The notes: a model not told the origin generated them from the sequence alone. A stretch of 43,822 nt of DNA from Thaumasiovibrio sp043421945 (GCA_043421945.1 JBHOGO010000035.1:1-43822); one strand, 5' to 3'; shown: positions 16,706 to 24,737, numbered from the stretch's first letter. Numbers and translations are program-made.

Positions 16706-17267
16706 CCAAAGCCTCCTTCATTTTTTGTAACGCTAATCGCAATCGACTTTTGACTGTCCCAAGCGGCACCCCCAAGGTCTCTGCGGCTTCATGATGAGAC
16801 GCCCCTTGTAGGCACACTATCCTCACAATTTCTGCTTGGGGGGCTGGTAGTTGGTCGACAATCGCTGACAGCTCTTGCTTGACGATAGAGTCAAATTCCT
16901 TAGGTAAACGTGACTCGTCTTGCTCTTCTGACATCAACGGCCATAAATCATCACCTTGCACCCAGTTTTGCTGATGCTTAGCACGGCGAAGCTGGTCAAA
17001 CTTAGCATTCCTCGCGACTGAATAAATCCATGTCAGTGCAGCCCCTTTCGACACATCGTAAAGGTGCGCTTTCAGCCAAACCTTTAGCATTGTTTCTTGT
17101 ACGATTTCCAACGCCATCGATTCGTCATGCAACTGTCTACGAACAAAATTCAACAGTTTCGGCGCAACCAGCACAAATAACTTTTCATAACTCTGCTCAC
17201 ACCGATGCCGACCTATCTTAATCAATAAGCCTTGAACGTCACTCTGCTCTGAAGCCTCTTCAGTCAT
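16698..17267 (-). CDS. rpoE: ECF sigma factor, RpoE type partnered with ChrR
   Basis: A 189-aa ECF sigma factor with region 2 (YEKLFVLVAPKLLNFVRRQL through KGAALTWIYSVARNAKFDQLRRAK) and region 4 helix-turn-helix (ASHHEAAETLGVPLGTVKSRLRLAL). The overlap with chrR places it in the singlet-oxygen/ECF11-like group rather than the RseA-controlled envelope group. The start at 17267 is preferred because AGGAAG precedes it; an in-frame ATG at 17315 would add 16 residues but has no ribosome site. A candidate autoregulatory promoter is at 17358-17387. Likely targets include the divergent lipid-type operon from 18510. Confidence 0.88.
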   Translation of the reverse strand: MTEEASEQSDVQGLLIKIGRHRCEQSYEKLFVLVAPKLLNFVRRQLHDESMALEIVQETMLKVWLKAHLYDVSKGAALTWIYSVARNAKFDQLRRAKHQQNWVQGDDLWPLMSEEQDESRLPKEFDSIVKQELSAIVDQLPAPQAEIVRIVCLQGASHHEAAETLGVPLGTVKSRLRLALQKMKEALDV

Positions 17268-17357
17268 AATCTTCCTAGCATTGCTAGTGTGAAATATCCG
17301 AGTCGAATTGTTCATAAATATCTACTAGAAGTCTATAGGGAAAAGAACCATTACCAC

Positions 17358-17387
17358 TTCTAACGTATCTATTCGGTATATCGATCA
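17358..17387 (-). promoter_or_regulatory. Candidate ECF promoter upstream of the sigma gene
   Basis: Minus strand TGATCG (17387-17382), 18 nt, then TTAGAA (17363-17358). This resembles the TGATCC-N18-TAAG promoter recognised by Rhodobacter RpoE. The extended CAGTGATC also appears at 18398-18404 ahead of the NTF2-like gene. Confidence 0.35.
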
Positions 17388-18040
17388 CTGCAACGAATCA
17401 TTTTTTTTAAGTATCTACGGCAAACGGTATGATCGTGGTGAGCAATCAGGCGTTGTTTCATCGTTATAGGCAATGGCAACAACTCTAACCACCTCAAACA
17501 TAACCAGCTCACATCTTGCTCTGTCAGGTCTTTGCGCACGGTATCATGCTGTATTGTGCTCAATGCTGTATGCCACTCTGAACTGAGCACAGAGCTAGGC
17601 AATAGTGCATCACGATAGCAATATAAATCCTCCCGCAGTGATAGTTTAGCTGGCAATTCACGCTCATTGTCAGTCAAATTATCTGTCAATGACGTCCAGA
17701 CAGCACGTTTTGAAGCGGCTAATAAACGTGGAGAGGCCTTCGATGGCGGTGAAGTAATAATGCCCCAACTATCAATATCGAGAACAATGACAATGCTATC
17801 CATACTCAGCCAGTCCACCATTTCTACACGCGCCAAGCTCACAATGTCTCCTCGGTGCATTGCCGTTGAGCCGTTACTATCTTGCATCACGATCCACAAC
17901 GCTTTGGTTCTCAACGCTTGTTTCGCGAGTTCCGTAAACATGATTCCATTGCCCTCCAATCGCCATCGGCGCAGGGGTTGCAGGTGTTCAGTCATTGCAA
18001 CATAAGGCAATACCGTCACAGCACTCTCATCGACATCCAT
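17369..18040 (-). CDS. LON substrate-binding-domain-like protein next to the ECF sigma gene
   Basis: A 223-aa protein with no recognised catalytic motif. Residues 8-100 resemble a LON (PUA-like) N-terminal domain: LPLR-like QPLRRWRLEG, FTELAKQAL, a hydrophobic WIVMQDS strand, GDIVSLARVEMVDWL and the closing VIVLDIDSWGI. The C-terminal half is helical and Arg/His-rich. No AAA+ or protease domain follows, so it could be an adaptor or ligand-sensing protein. ATG 18040 is chosen over the GTG at 18049 because AGGTG lies 6 nt upstream. It precedes the sigma gene by about 100 nt on the same strand and may be co-transcribed. The domain call is by eye and tentative. Confidence 0.55.
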   Translation of the reverse strand: MDVDESAVTVLPYVAMTEHLQPLRRWRLEGNGIMFTELAKQALRTKALWIVMQDSNGSTAMHRGDIVSLARVEMVDWLSMDSIVIVLDIDSWGIITSPPSKASPRLLAASKRAVWTSLTDNLTDNERELPAKLSLREDLYCYRDALLPSSVLSSEWHTALSTIQHDTVRKDLTEQDVSWLCLRWLELLPLPITMKQRLIAHHDHTVCRRYLKKMIRCSDRYTE

Positions 18041-18377
18041 CACTTTCACCTACCCATCCAATGTCATTATGTACCTTTTTACATACCGCCTTTAATACGC
18101 AAGACCTTCTAAATTGGATGACTAGAAAAGCAATTAAGTAATAGTCACTAAGATAGAGAATAAAAATAAAAGTTTTTCGCCATTAAAGACTAAAATTTAA
18201 TAAAGCACCCCAAACATTGTTTGCATACCTTGCAACTAAAATAGTGATATCACCAAACTACATAACGAAGAAAATAGTTCAGTGACATAGCAGGGTGAAA
18301 CTACTAATTTCTTCGCTTGGGTAAGGCTAGCAGCTTTTTTCTGCACAAACCTACGAATCAACAGTGAGTTACCACTT

Positions 18378-18491
18378 ATGAAAAAATTAAAAAGATCAGT
18401 GATCCAAAACCAAATTGCGTCCGTTTTTACTTCAAAGAAACAGTACGGCTTTATTGAGAGAAGCATAAATAACCTGACATGGCTGGGTTAA
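18378..18491 (+). CDS. Possible 37-aa basic ORF before the NTF2-like gene
   Basis: The frame MKKLKRSVIQNQIASVFTSK continues to a C-terminus NNLTWLG and stops 18 nt before the next ATG. It is Lys/Arg-rich and has no recognised domain. The ribosome site is weak (GTGAG 8-12 nt upstream). It overlaps a TGATCC promoter-like motif at 18400, so either the ORF or the promoter call may be wrong. Confidence 0.25.
   Translation: MKKLKRSVIQNQIASVFTSKKQYGFIERSINNLTWLG
18398..18429 (+). promoter_or_regulatory. Candidate ECF promoter of the lipid-type operon
   Basis: CAGTGATCC (18398-18405 region, TGATCC at 18400-18405) matches the -35 seen before the sigma gene. At the same 18-nt spacing the -10 position is TTTTTA, a poor match, so only the -35 element supports this. 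Confidence 0.25.
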
Positions 18492-18509
18492 TAACACTTG
18501 GAGACTGGA

Positions 18510-18947
18510 ATGTCATTACCTGAAAATAAAACCATGGCTCAATTTATTAATATTTACAGTCAACTCAATAAGAGCAACCTCGACGAGCTGAAGTCGCTTT
18601 ATGATCAGAACGTCATTTTCGAAGACCCTGCACACTGTATTCAAGGTTGGGAAAACCTCTTCGAATACTTTGAAAGCTTGTATAGCAATATAAACAGCTG
18701 CCAATTCGTTATCCATTCATCGATGTCGGACGATTCACAAGGTTTTCTGCAATGGACAATGACCTTCTCACACCCCAGCCTAGGCAACGGTCAAGAACGC
18801 TATGTAGAAGGGTGTTCACGTATCGAATTTAGTGCCGGTCGCATTACATATCATCGTGATTACTTTGATCTAGGGGAAATGGTCTACGAAGCAGTGCCTG
18901 TTCTCGGTCATGTCGTCCGCCACATAAAAACGAGACTTGGTCAATGA
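18510..18947 (+). CDS. SnoaL/NTF2-like protein
   Basis: A 145-aa protein with the NTF2-like fold: an N-terminal helical pair (FINIYSQLNKSNLDELKSLY), then FEDPAHCIQGWENLFEYFESL and a mixed beta-sheet ending DYFDLGEMVYE. Such proteins bind or isomerise small hydrophobic ligands; none is known here. It opens the operon divergent from sigma-chrR. ATG 18510 is chosen, with GGAG 6 nt upstream; a TTG at 18498 gives four more residues. Its stop overlaps the start of a 40-aa ORF as ATGA. Confidence 0.8.
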   Translation: MSLPENKTMAQFINIYSQLNKSNLDELKSLYDQNVIFEDPAHCIQGWENLFEYFESLYSNINSCQFVIHSSMSDDSQGFLQWTMTFSHPSLGNGQERYVEGCSRIEFSAGRITYHRDYFDLGEMVYEAVPVLGHVVRHIKTRLGQ

Positions 18948-19066
18948 AAACAACATTAACGGTAGCTAAGCCCATAATCAATAAGCTTATAGAAAATAAG
19001 TACTTGATAGATAAGTGCATGATAAATAAGTCTATAGGGACTTGGGCGAGAAAGGTGCGCCTATGA
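18944..19066 (+). CDS. 40-aa ORF of pentapeptide-period repeats, coupled at both ends
   Basis: The frame begins at ATG 18944, overlapping the NTF2-like stop as ATGA, and ends at TGA 19064-19066, overlapping the SDR ATG as ATGA. Residues 12-31 are four five-residue units with the pattern [IE][ND]K-x-[ILM]: INKLI, ENKYL, IDKCM, INKSI. At DNA level ATAAG recurs exactly every 15 nt (18981, 18996, 19011, 19026). No family is recognised. It may be a real small protein, a coupling device that links translation of the flanking genes, or a recent tandem duplication that happens to stay open. Confidence 0.45.
   Translation: MKTTLTVAKPIINKLIENKYLIDKCMINKSIGTWARKVRL
18981..19040 (+). repeat. Four degenerate copies of a 15-nt repeat
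   Basis: ATAAG starts each 15-nt unit; the following ten bases diverge. Because 15 is a multiple of three, copy-number change would keep the small ORF at 18944-19066 in frame. Confidence 0.7.
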
Positions 19067-19824
19067 GTGACAAAGCTATTGGTGACAAAGCCATGAAGCG
19101 CGTTCTCATCACCGGAGCCAGCTCAGGGATTGGACATCAGCTCGCCATTGATTACGCTCAACAACATTGGCAGGTTATCGCCTGTGGTACAAACACAGCA
19201 CGTTTGAATGATCTAAAGGCACTCAACCCTAATATCACCACTCTGACCTTTGATGTCACCAATCAGCAGTCAACATCGTTAGCACTGGATAGTCTCACCG
19301 ACGTGCCAAGTTTAATTATTTTCAATGCGGGTAGCTGCGAGTATATCGATAATGGAAAAATAGACTCTGCGTTATTCAAACGCGTCTTTGACGTCAATGT
19401 GATGGGGATTGTCCACTGCTTAGAGTCGCTGCAACCATACTTCAACACCAGCACTCACCTTGTTTTTATCGGATCTTTAGCGAGCGTTTTACCCCTGCCA
19501 AGAGCTGAAGCGTATGGCGCATCAAAAGCAGCAGTTGCTTATCTATCACAATCCTTAGCCGTCGATCTTGCTACTCGTGGGATAAAAGTCACCTTGGTGA
19601 ACCCAGGGTTCGTCAAAACCCCCCTCACTGACAAAAACGATTTCTCTATGCCAATGTTAGTGAGCCCACAAATTGCATCAAATCACATCCGCAGAGGCAT
19701 TTCTGCAGGTAAAGCAGAGATAAGTTTCCCCACTCTGTTCAGTGTCATTCTTAATTCCATCGCCTTCCTACCGCTGCGCCTGCAATTAGCAGTAGTGAAA
19801 CATTTAACGAAGAGGTCATCATGA
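19063..19824 (+). CDS. Short-chain dehydrogenase/reductase
   Basis: A 253-aa classical SDR. The nucleotide-binding TGASSGIG is near the N-terminus, followed by FNAGS (the NAG motif), the catalytic Ser in FIGSLAS and YGASK (Tyr-x-x-x-Lys). The C-terminal helix region ends with basic residues. ATG 19063 has AAGG 7 nt upstream; a TTG at 19042 would add seven residues. It overlaps the next gene as ATGA. In clusters of this type the SDR travels with an FAD oxidoreductase, DUF1365 and a CFA-like enzyme, so a membrane-lipid substrate is likely, though unproven. Confidence 0.88.
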   Translation: MSDKAIGDKAMKRVLITGASSGIGHQLAIDYAQQHWQVIACGTNTARLNDLKALNPNITTLTFDVTNQQSTSLALDSLTDVPSLIIFNAGSCEYIDNGKIDSALFKRVFDVNVMGIVHCLESLQPYFNTSTHLVFIGSLASVLPLPRAEAYGASKAAVAYLSQSLAVDLATRGIKVTLVNPGFVKTPLTDKNDFSMPMLVSPQIASNHIRRGISAGKAEISFPTLFSVILNSIAFLPLRLQLAVVKHLTKRSS

Positions 19825-21293
19825 AAATAGCGATTATTGGGTCAGGCATCTCCGGGTTAACGTGCGCAAAGCATCTTTATCAACAGCACGATATCAAAGT
19901 CTTTGAAGCCAATGACTACATTGGGGGTCATACTGCAACAGTTGATGTCACTGTACCTAGTGGAGATTATGCCATCGACACTGGATTCATTGTCTTTAAC
20001 GACCGTACATACCCACACTTTGAGGCACTCTTAGCGGATATTGGTATTGATGGACAGCCAACAGAGATGAGTTTCAGCGTCTGCAATGAAACCAATGGGT
20101 TAGAATATAACGGTCATACACTTTCGTCTCTTTTCTCTCAAAAGCGAAATCTTCTCAACCCTCGGTTCTACTATTTTCTTTATGAAGTCATGCGTTTTAA
20201 TCGCCTGGCTAAAGCCTCAGTCGATCTTGAGCAAGGTCACAGCGCGTCTGCCAACACGCTCGGTGAATTTCTAACTCTACATCGCTTTAGCGACTATTTT
20301 GCTGAGAACTATATCTTACCGATGGGGGCGGCCATTTGGTCTTCTTCGCTGTTTGATATGCGTGGCTTTCCTCTCTCCTTCTTCCTACGGTTTTTCTTAA
20401 ACCACGGGCTCTTGGATGTGACTAATCGACCACAATGGTCGGTGATTCCTGGCGGCTCACGGGAATATGTTAAAGCCATTAGCGGCGCATTCTCTGATCG
20501 GATCTTTTTAAACTCGCCGGTCAAGTCGGTAAGACGCATCGATACAGGGATCGTTGAGATCGAAACCAAACATGGCGTCGAATGTTTCGATCACGTTATT
20601 TTTGCGTGTCACAGCGATCAAGCGTTGATCATGCTCAACGACCCAACAAAAGATGAAGTGCGCGTCTTAGGTAACCTGACTTATCAAGATAATGACGTAA
20701 CACTACATACTGATACCACACTGCTTCCACATTCGCGCGCATCATGGGCGTCGTGGAATTACCGTTTAGAAGATGAAAATGGCACTGGCACTGGCACTGG
20801 CACTGGCACTGGCACTGGCACTGGCACTGGCATAGAGCATAAGCAGGCAACACTCACCTACAACATGAACATTCTCCAAGGGGTAGACGCGCCGGAAACC
20901 TTCTGTGTCACCTTAAACCAGAAACAACGCATCGATCCAAAAAAGATCTTACGCAGCTTCGTTTATTCTCACCCTGTATTTAGTACCGAAAGTATTGCTG
21001 CACAGCAATCTCGTGCTGATATTAATGGCAAACAAAATTGCTGGTTCTGCGGCGCATATTGGTACAACGGCTTTCATGAAGATGGAGTAAGAAGCGCACT
21101 GGATGTTGTCGAAGCCATCTTGGCAGCCCCCCTAACAGGCAGCGGCGGCTCTAAAGGACAACATACAGAAGGTAGACAACCAGCAGAGCATAGAGAATTG
21201 GAGGCATCTAAACCGCCTAGCGCCGCATGCGAGGCAGTAGATATTAAAGGAAATCAACCTGATGATCTAAACCAGCATGGAGCAAAACAATGA
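19821..21293 (+). CDS. FAD-dependent amine-oxidase-like oxidoreductase
   Basis: A 490-aa flavoprotein with the dinucleotide-binding GSGISGLTCAKHL at the N-terminus, then FEANDYIGGH and DTGFIVFNDRTYPHF, which define the NAD(P)/FAD-dependent oxidoreductase group found beside DUF1365 and CFA-like genes. Two oddities are visible. A run of eight Gly-Thr dipeptides (321-336), encoded by a GGCACT tandem repeat, is inserted between WNYRLEDEN and IEHKQATLTYNMN. A polar, low-complexity tail of about 55 residues follows the normal end near VEAILAAPL. The gene overlaps SDR and DUF1365 neighbours by ATGA, so all are translated together. Confidence 0.85.
   Translation: MKIAIIGSGISGLTCAKHLYQQHDIKVFEANDYIGGHTATVDVTVPSGDYAIDTGFIVFNDRTYPHFEALLADIGIDGQPTEMSFSVCNETNGLEYNGHTLSSLFSQKRNLLNPRFYYFLYEVMRFNRLAKASVDLEQGHSASANTLGEFLTLHRFSDYFAENYILPMGAAIWSSSLFDMRGFPLSFFLRFFLNHGLLDVTNRPQWSVIPGGSREYVKAISGAFSDRIFLNSPVKSVRRIDTGIVEIETKHGVECFDHVIFACHSDQALIMLNDPTKDEVRVLGNLTYQDNDVTLHTDTTLLPHSRASWASWNYRLEDENGTGTGTGTGTGTGTGTGIEHKQATLTYNMNILQGVDAPETFCVTLNQKQRIDPKKILRSFVYSHPVFSTESIAAQQSRADINGKQNCWFCGAYWYNGFHEDGVRSALDVVEAILAAPLTGSGGSKGQHTEGRQPAEHRELEASKPPSAACEAVDIKGNQPDDLNQHGAKQ
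20781..20828 (+). repeat. In-frame hexanucleotide repeat (GGCACT)8
   Basis: Eight exact copies, continuing as GGCA-T. It encodes (Gly-Thr)8 inside the FAD oxidoreductase. Slippage by whole units cannot shift the frame, so length variation of the loop is expected. Confidence 0.95.
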
Positions 21294-22129
21294 ATAGCGG
21301 CTTGTATGTCGGCTGCGTTCGTCACCGACGCTTTACCCCCGTTAAGCATCATTTTGTCTATCCAATGTTCATGCCATTGATTGACCTAGATGAACTGGAT
21401 GCTTTAACAAAAAAAGTACGAGGCTTTGGACGGTCACTGTTTAGCTTCGCGCGATTCAACGCTTCTGATTACCTTCACGGAGAAAGAAGTAGCGCAACGA
21501 GAGAAGGGCATTCCCTACAAAAGAGCATACGCGAAAAGGTCCAAGAAGAGACCGGGGAGTACATAACAGGAAAGATCCTCTTATTGTGTCAACTTCGCTA
21601 CTGCGGGTTCTATTTCAGCCCGTTGAACCTCTATTACCTCTACGACAGTAATAATCAATGGCGTTACTTGCTGGCTGAGGTGAGTAATACCCCTTGGAAC
21701 CAACGTCATTACTACGTTATTCCAGCAAACGAGAAAGAGAAAAATGACTGTGATATTGAAGGCATAATTAGAAAATGGCACAACCATATTGAGCCAAAAA
21801 CCTTTCATGTTTCACCGTTCAACCCAATGTCTCAACAGTATCACTGGCGTATCAATGAACCCTCTCAACGCCTGATGGTTCATATGGAAAACTATGATAA
21901 CGATGATCCTGAGAAGAAAGTTTTCGATGCCTCCATGGCACTAAAAAGACAACCGTTCACGACAAAAGTTCTTGTGAGGTTACTGCTCAAAACCCCCATC
22001 ATGGCGATGAAGATCGTGACGGGTATCTACTGGCAGGCTCTAAGACTCTGGATGAAAGGGGCACCGTTTTATCCACACCCAGATCTTCACCAAAAAAATC
22101 AAGATACGATAGGGAAACAAGATGTCTGA
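21290..22129 (+). CDS. DUF1365 protein
   Basis: A 279-aa DUF1365 protein, function unknown. Family blocks are GCVRHRRFTPVKHHFVYPMFM at the N-terminus, LLCQLRYCGFYFSPLNLYYLYD (about 101-122) and the C-terminal HMENYDNDDP. It almost always occurs between the FAD oxidoreductase and the CFA-like methyltransferase, as here. A similar set forms a sigmaE-ChrR-controlled operon in Rhodobacter sphaeroides (from memory, the RSP1087-1091 group). It has ATGA overlap upstream, 8-nt overlap downstream and GGAG 7 nt before the ATG. An insertion with EGHSLQKSIREKVQEETGEY (about 71-91) makes it slightly long. Confidence 0.85.
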   Translation: MNSGLYVGCVRHRRFTPVKHHFVYPMFMPLIDLDELDALTKKVRGFGRSLFSFARFNASDYLHGERSSATREGHSLQKSIREKVQEETGEYITGKILLLCQLRYCGFYFSPLNLYYLYDSNNQWRYLLAEVSNTPWNQRHYYVIPANEKEKNDCDIEGIIRKWHNHIEPKTFHVSPFNPMSQQYHWRINEPSQRLMVHMENYDNDDPEKKVFDASMALKRQPFTTKVLVRLLLKTPIMAMKIVTGIYWQALRLWMKGAPFYPHPDLHQKNQDTIGKQDV

Positions 22130-23360
22130 AATCAATATTACTGAAACTTTTGCCACTGCATCGACAAAAGACCACATCGCCAAAAAAGTGCTCTTTGGCA
22201 TTCTTGCCAGCCTCAAAGGGGCTGGGATGACGATTATCGATCATGAAGGTGGAGCGCATCACTTCGGCGACACCACTTCGTCACTTCAGGCTCAATTTGT
22301 GGTTAATCACCCATCACTCTATCAACGTCTTTTATCCGGTGGGAGTATCGCGGCAGGTGAAGCTTATGTCGATGGCTGGTGGGAGTCCCCCGATATTACC
22401 CAGGTGGTTCGAGTAATGGCTCGTAATCTCCCGCAACTCAATAAGCTAGAGGCAAAAGTAGGTTGGATAACAAAAGCCGCGTGGCAGATTAGTCACAAAC
22501 TCAATCGTAACAATCGCAACAACGCACGAGATAATATCTCTGCTCATTATGACCTCGGTAACGATCTCTATGCCTCTTTCCTCGATGAAAGCATGCTCTA
22601 TTCCAGTGCGCTCTACCTCACAGAGCAAGACGATCTCGCGACTGCTCAACAGAATAAAATGGCTCGCCTTTGTGACCAATTAGATCTTAAGCCGAGCGAC
22701 CATTTACTGGAAATTGGTACCGGCTGGGGCGCGTTGGCGGTCTTTGCTGCAAAGCATTATGGCTGCAAAGTGACCACAACAACCATTTCATTAGAGCAAC
22801 ACGCTTGGGCCAAATCACTTATTGAGAAAGAAGGGTTAACAGAGCAAATTACGCTTCTTTTGGATGACTACCGAGAGCTTGAAGGAGAATACGATAAAAT
22901 TGTCTCTGTCGAGATGATTGAAGCGGTCGGCAAAGAGTACCTGACGTCTTATATTCAACAATGCCAAGCGCTACTGCGTCCCGGTGGCTTACTTGCGATT
23001 CAAGCAATTACCATTGCTGACCAGCGCTATGACAGTTATGCCAACAACGTCGACTTTATTCAAAAGCATATCTTTCCCGGTGGCTTTTTACCTTCCATTA
23101 CGGTGCTGACGAATCACCTCACAAAACACAGCGACTTTGTCGTTCGAGACATCAAAGATATTGGCTTGGACTACGCAAAAACTCTCGCGGCTTGGCATCA
23201 AACCTTTAATCAGCAAACCACCCAACTGGGTCAACTCGGCTATGACCAGCGCTTTATCAGAATGTGGCGTTACTATTTCTGCTATTGCGAAGGCGGTTTT
23301 TTAGAAAAAACCATCAGCACTGTGCAGCTTTTGGCGAGTCGCCCTGACTATGCTGACTAA
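22122..23360 (+). CDS. CFA-synthase-like SAM-dependent fatty-acid methyltransferase
   Basis: A 412-aa protein of the cyclopropane-fatty-acyl-phospholipid synthase family, with SAM motif LLEIGTGWGALAVFA, the NARDNISAHYDLGNDLY block and C-terminal FIRMWRYYFCYCEGGF. Compared by eye with E. coli Cfa, E239 (VEMIEAVG) and Y317 (LDYAKTL) are kept. The active-site Cys139 is Ser (MLYSSALY) and His266 is Gln (AIQAIT). It may therefore methylate an unsaturated acyl chain without closing a cyclopropane, as the methylase of the furan-fatty-acid route does in Rhodobacter. The linked SDR and flavoprotein would then act on the product; this is inference. Confidence 0.87.
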   Translation: MSEINITETFATASTKDHIAKKVLFGILASLKGAGMTIIDHEGGAHHFGDTTSSLQAQFVVNHPSLYQRLLSGGSIAAGEAYVDGWWESPDITQVVRVMARNLPQLNKLEAKVGWITKAAWQISHKLNRNNRNNARDNISAHYDLGNDLYASFLDESMLYSSALYLTEQDDLATAQQNKMARLCDQLDLKPSDHLLEIGTGWGALAVFAAKHYGCKVTTTTISLEQHAWAKSLIEKEGLTEQITLLLDDYRELEGEYDKIVSVEMIEAVGKEYLTSYIQQCQALLRPGGLLAIQAITIADQRYDSYANNVDFIQKHIFPGGFLPSITVLTNHLTKHSDFVVRDIKDIGLDYAKTLAAWHQTFNQQTTQLGQLGYDQRFIRMWRYYFCYCEGGFLEKTISTVQLLASRPDYAD

Positions 23361-23412
23361 TCCAATATATCGGCTTAGCCCCAAAGACAGAGCAATAGTA
23401 TGGAGGTGAACA

Positions 23413-23928
23413 GTGGCAACGAAACACTTTTTCGTCATAACGAGCATGTTCAATCTGTATTGGTTTCTGGCCGTTTGGGGCCAGCACCGTTTCATTCCAT
23501 TATTGGTGTTTGTACTGCTGATCACGTGGTGGCATCACAAACCAAACTGGCGCTTTGTTTGTGGTATTTCCGCACTAGGCTGTAGTGTGGATATTGGACT
23601 CAATCTCGTCGGTATCTATCAATTCACCGAGAGCCTCCTCCTGCCGATATGGTTACTTTTACTCTGGTTTGGCTTTGCCACTTTTGTTTGGCTGAGTAAA
23701 GCAGTGATCCTTCGTTACTCAACGCGCGTATTAGTGATAGTGGGTGGTATCGGAGGCATGGTGAGCTACTGGGGCGGTTTTCGACTCGATGCCGTGGCAT
23801 GGCCGCTTGGTAAGCTGATGACGATGCCTATCGCCTTACTGTGTTGGCTAGGGCTTTCACTTGCCATTGTCACGGCATTAAGAAGATGTGTATCACCCTG
23901 TTCGGAATCGCTAAAAGAGCATGTTTAA
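23413..23928 (+). CDS. DUF2878 membrane protein
   Basis: A 171-aa protein with about five hydrophobic helices, fitting the DUF2878 family seen in CFA/DUF1365 clusters. The GTG start is supported by a strong TGGAGGT 6 nt upstream. Blocks include NLYWFLAVWGQ near the N-terminus and a Gly-rich GGIGGMVSYWGG (about 115-126). Function is unknown; inner-membrane location is clear from hydrophobicity. It follows the CFA-like gene by 52 nt and precedes a large inverted repeat. Confidence 0.75.
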   Translation: MATKHFFVITSMFNLYWFLAVWGQHRFIPLLVFVLLITWWHHKPNWRFVCGISALGCSVDIGLNLVGIYQFTESLLLPIWLLLLWFGFATFVWLSKAVILRYSTRVLVIVGGIGGMVSYWGGFRLDAVAWPLGKLMTMPIALLCWLGLSLAIVTALRRCVSPCSESLKEHV

Positions 23929-23970
23929 CAAACACAGTAGTGAGTGCACACTTTCAATTATAGCCTCTTA

Positions 23971-24010
23971 TAATGGACTAAAAATAACGGTGATTATTTT
24001 TAGTCCATTA
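23971..24010. repeat. Perfect 17-bp inverted repeat between DUF2878 and the next gene
   Basis: TAATGGACTAAAAATAA (23971-23987) and its exact reverse complement (23994-24010) flank CGGTGA. It lacks a clear T-tract after the stem on either strand, so it could be a weak bidirectional terminator, an RNA-stability hairpin or an operator. Confidence 0.8.
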
Positions 24011-24059
24011 TCACAGTAACAGTTACCACAGTAATCATTGAACTCGATAGGAAGATAAA

Positions 24060-24683
24060 ATGAAGAGCTTGATTGATAAGCCAAACGCTGAAAAGCAGCA
24101 AAGAACCGTTATATCACCAACTCCCCTCTTCATTACCTGCGTGCTGATGCTGTGTTCATTGAATGCCAATGCTAACCTCGATACGAATAAGAGGACGATA
24201 GAAACAAACGCGACCAATCAAGGTTACTCAGGGCACCCAAACCCACCCCAGTGGACTGAGTGGCAGGCCGTCGGAAATGCCAAGCTAACGTGGGGATTCT
24301 GGACCATTTATGACTCACAGCTCCGAACACCCAGCGGGGGCTATCAGGCAGATCAACCACCGCTAGCGCTAGTTATTCATTATCACCGAAATATCAAAGA
24401 GCAAGATTTACTCAATGCGACTGATGAGCAATGGGAGCATCTTGGTTTTGACGCTAGCACGCGACAACAATGGCTTGCTCAATTAGAAGAGATCTGGCCG
24501 AGTGTCCAAAAAGGCGACACATTAACCTTCGTACTAACAGCGAATGACGCAACGTTCTACTTTAATAATCAAGCGATCGGTACTCTCCATAATCGCGCAC
24601 TCTCGTTCGCCTTTATCAATATTTGGCTTTCGCCTAACACCGCCTATCCTATGCTTAGGAATGACTTGATTGGAAAAAGTTAA
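24060..24683 (+). CDS. Chalcone-isomerase-like exported protein
   Basis: A 207-aa protein. After a hydrophobic segment (about 21-39) that looks like a signal peptide, the body matches the bacterial chalcone-isomerase-like group: KLTWGFWTIYDSQLRTPSG, PPLALVIHYHRNIKEQDLL, EQWEHLGF, then FYFNNQAIG and FINIWLSPNTAYPMLRNDLIG. Related fold members bind fatty acids. AGGAAG lies 6 nt before the ATG. It follows the 17-bp inverted repeat and may form a sub-operon with the DUF3833 lipoprotein gene. Confidence 0.78.
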   Translation: MKSLIDKPNAEKQQRTVISPTPLFITCVLMLCSLNANANLDTNKRTIETNATNQGYSGHPNPPQWTEWQAVGNAKLTWGFWTIYDSQLRTPSGGYQADQPPLALVIHYHRNIKEQDLLNATDEQWEHLGFDASTRQQWLAQLEEIWPSVQKGDTLTFVLTANDATFYFNNQAIGTLHNRALSFAFINIWLSPNTAYPMLRNDLIGKS

Positions 24684-24737
24684 AGGTATGACTTCGCCTG
24701 ATGCGCTTTTTCTTTCAATTTCGATAAAGGATAACGA

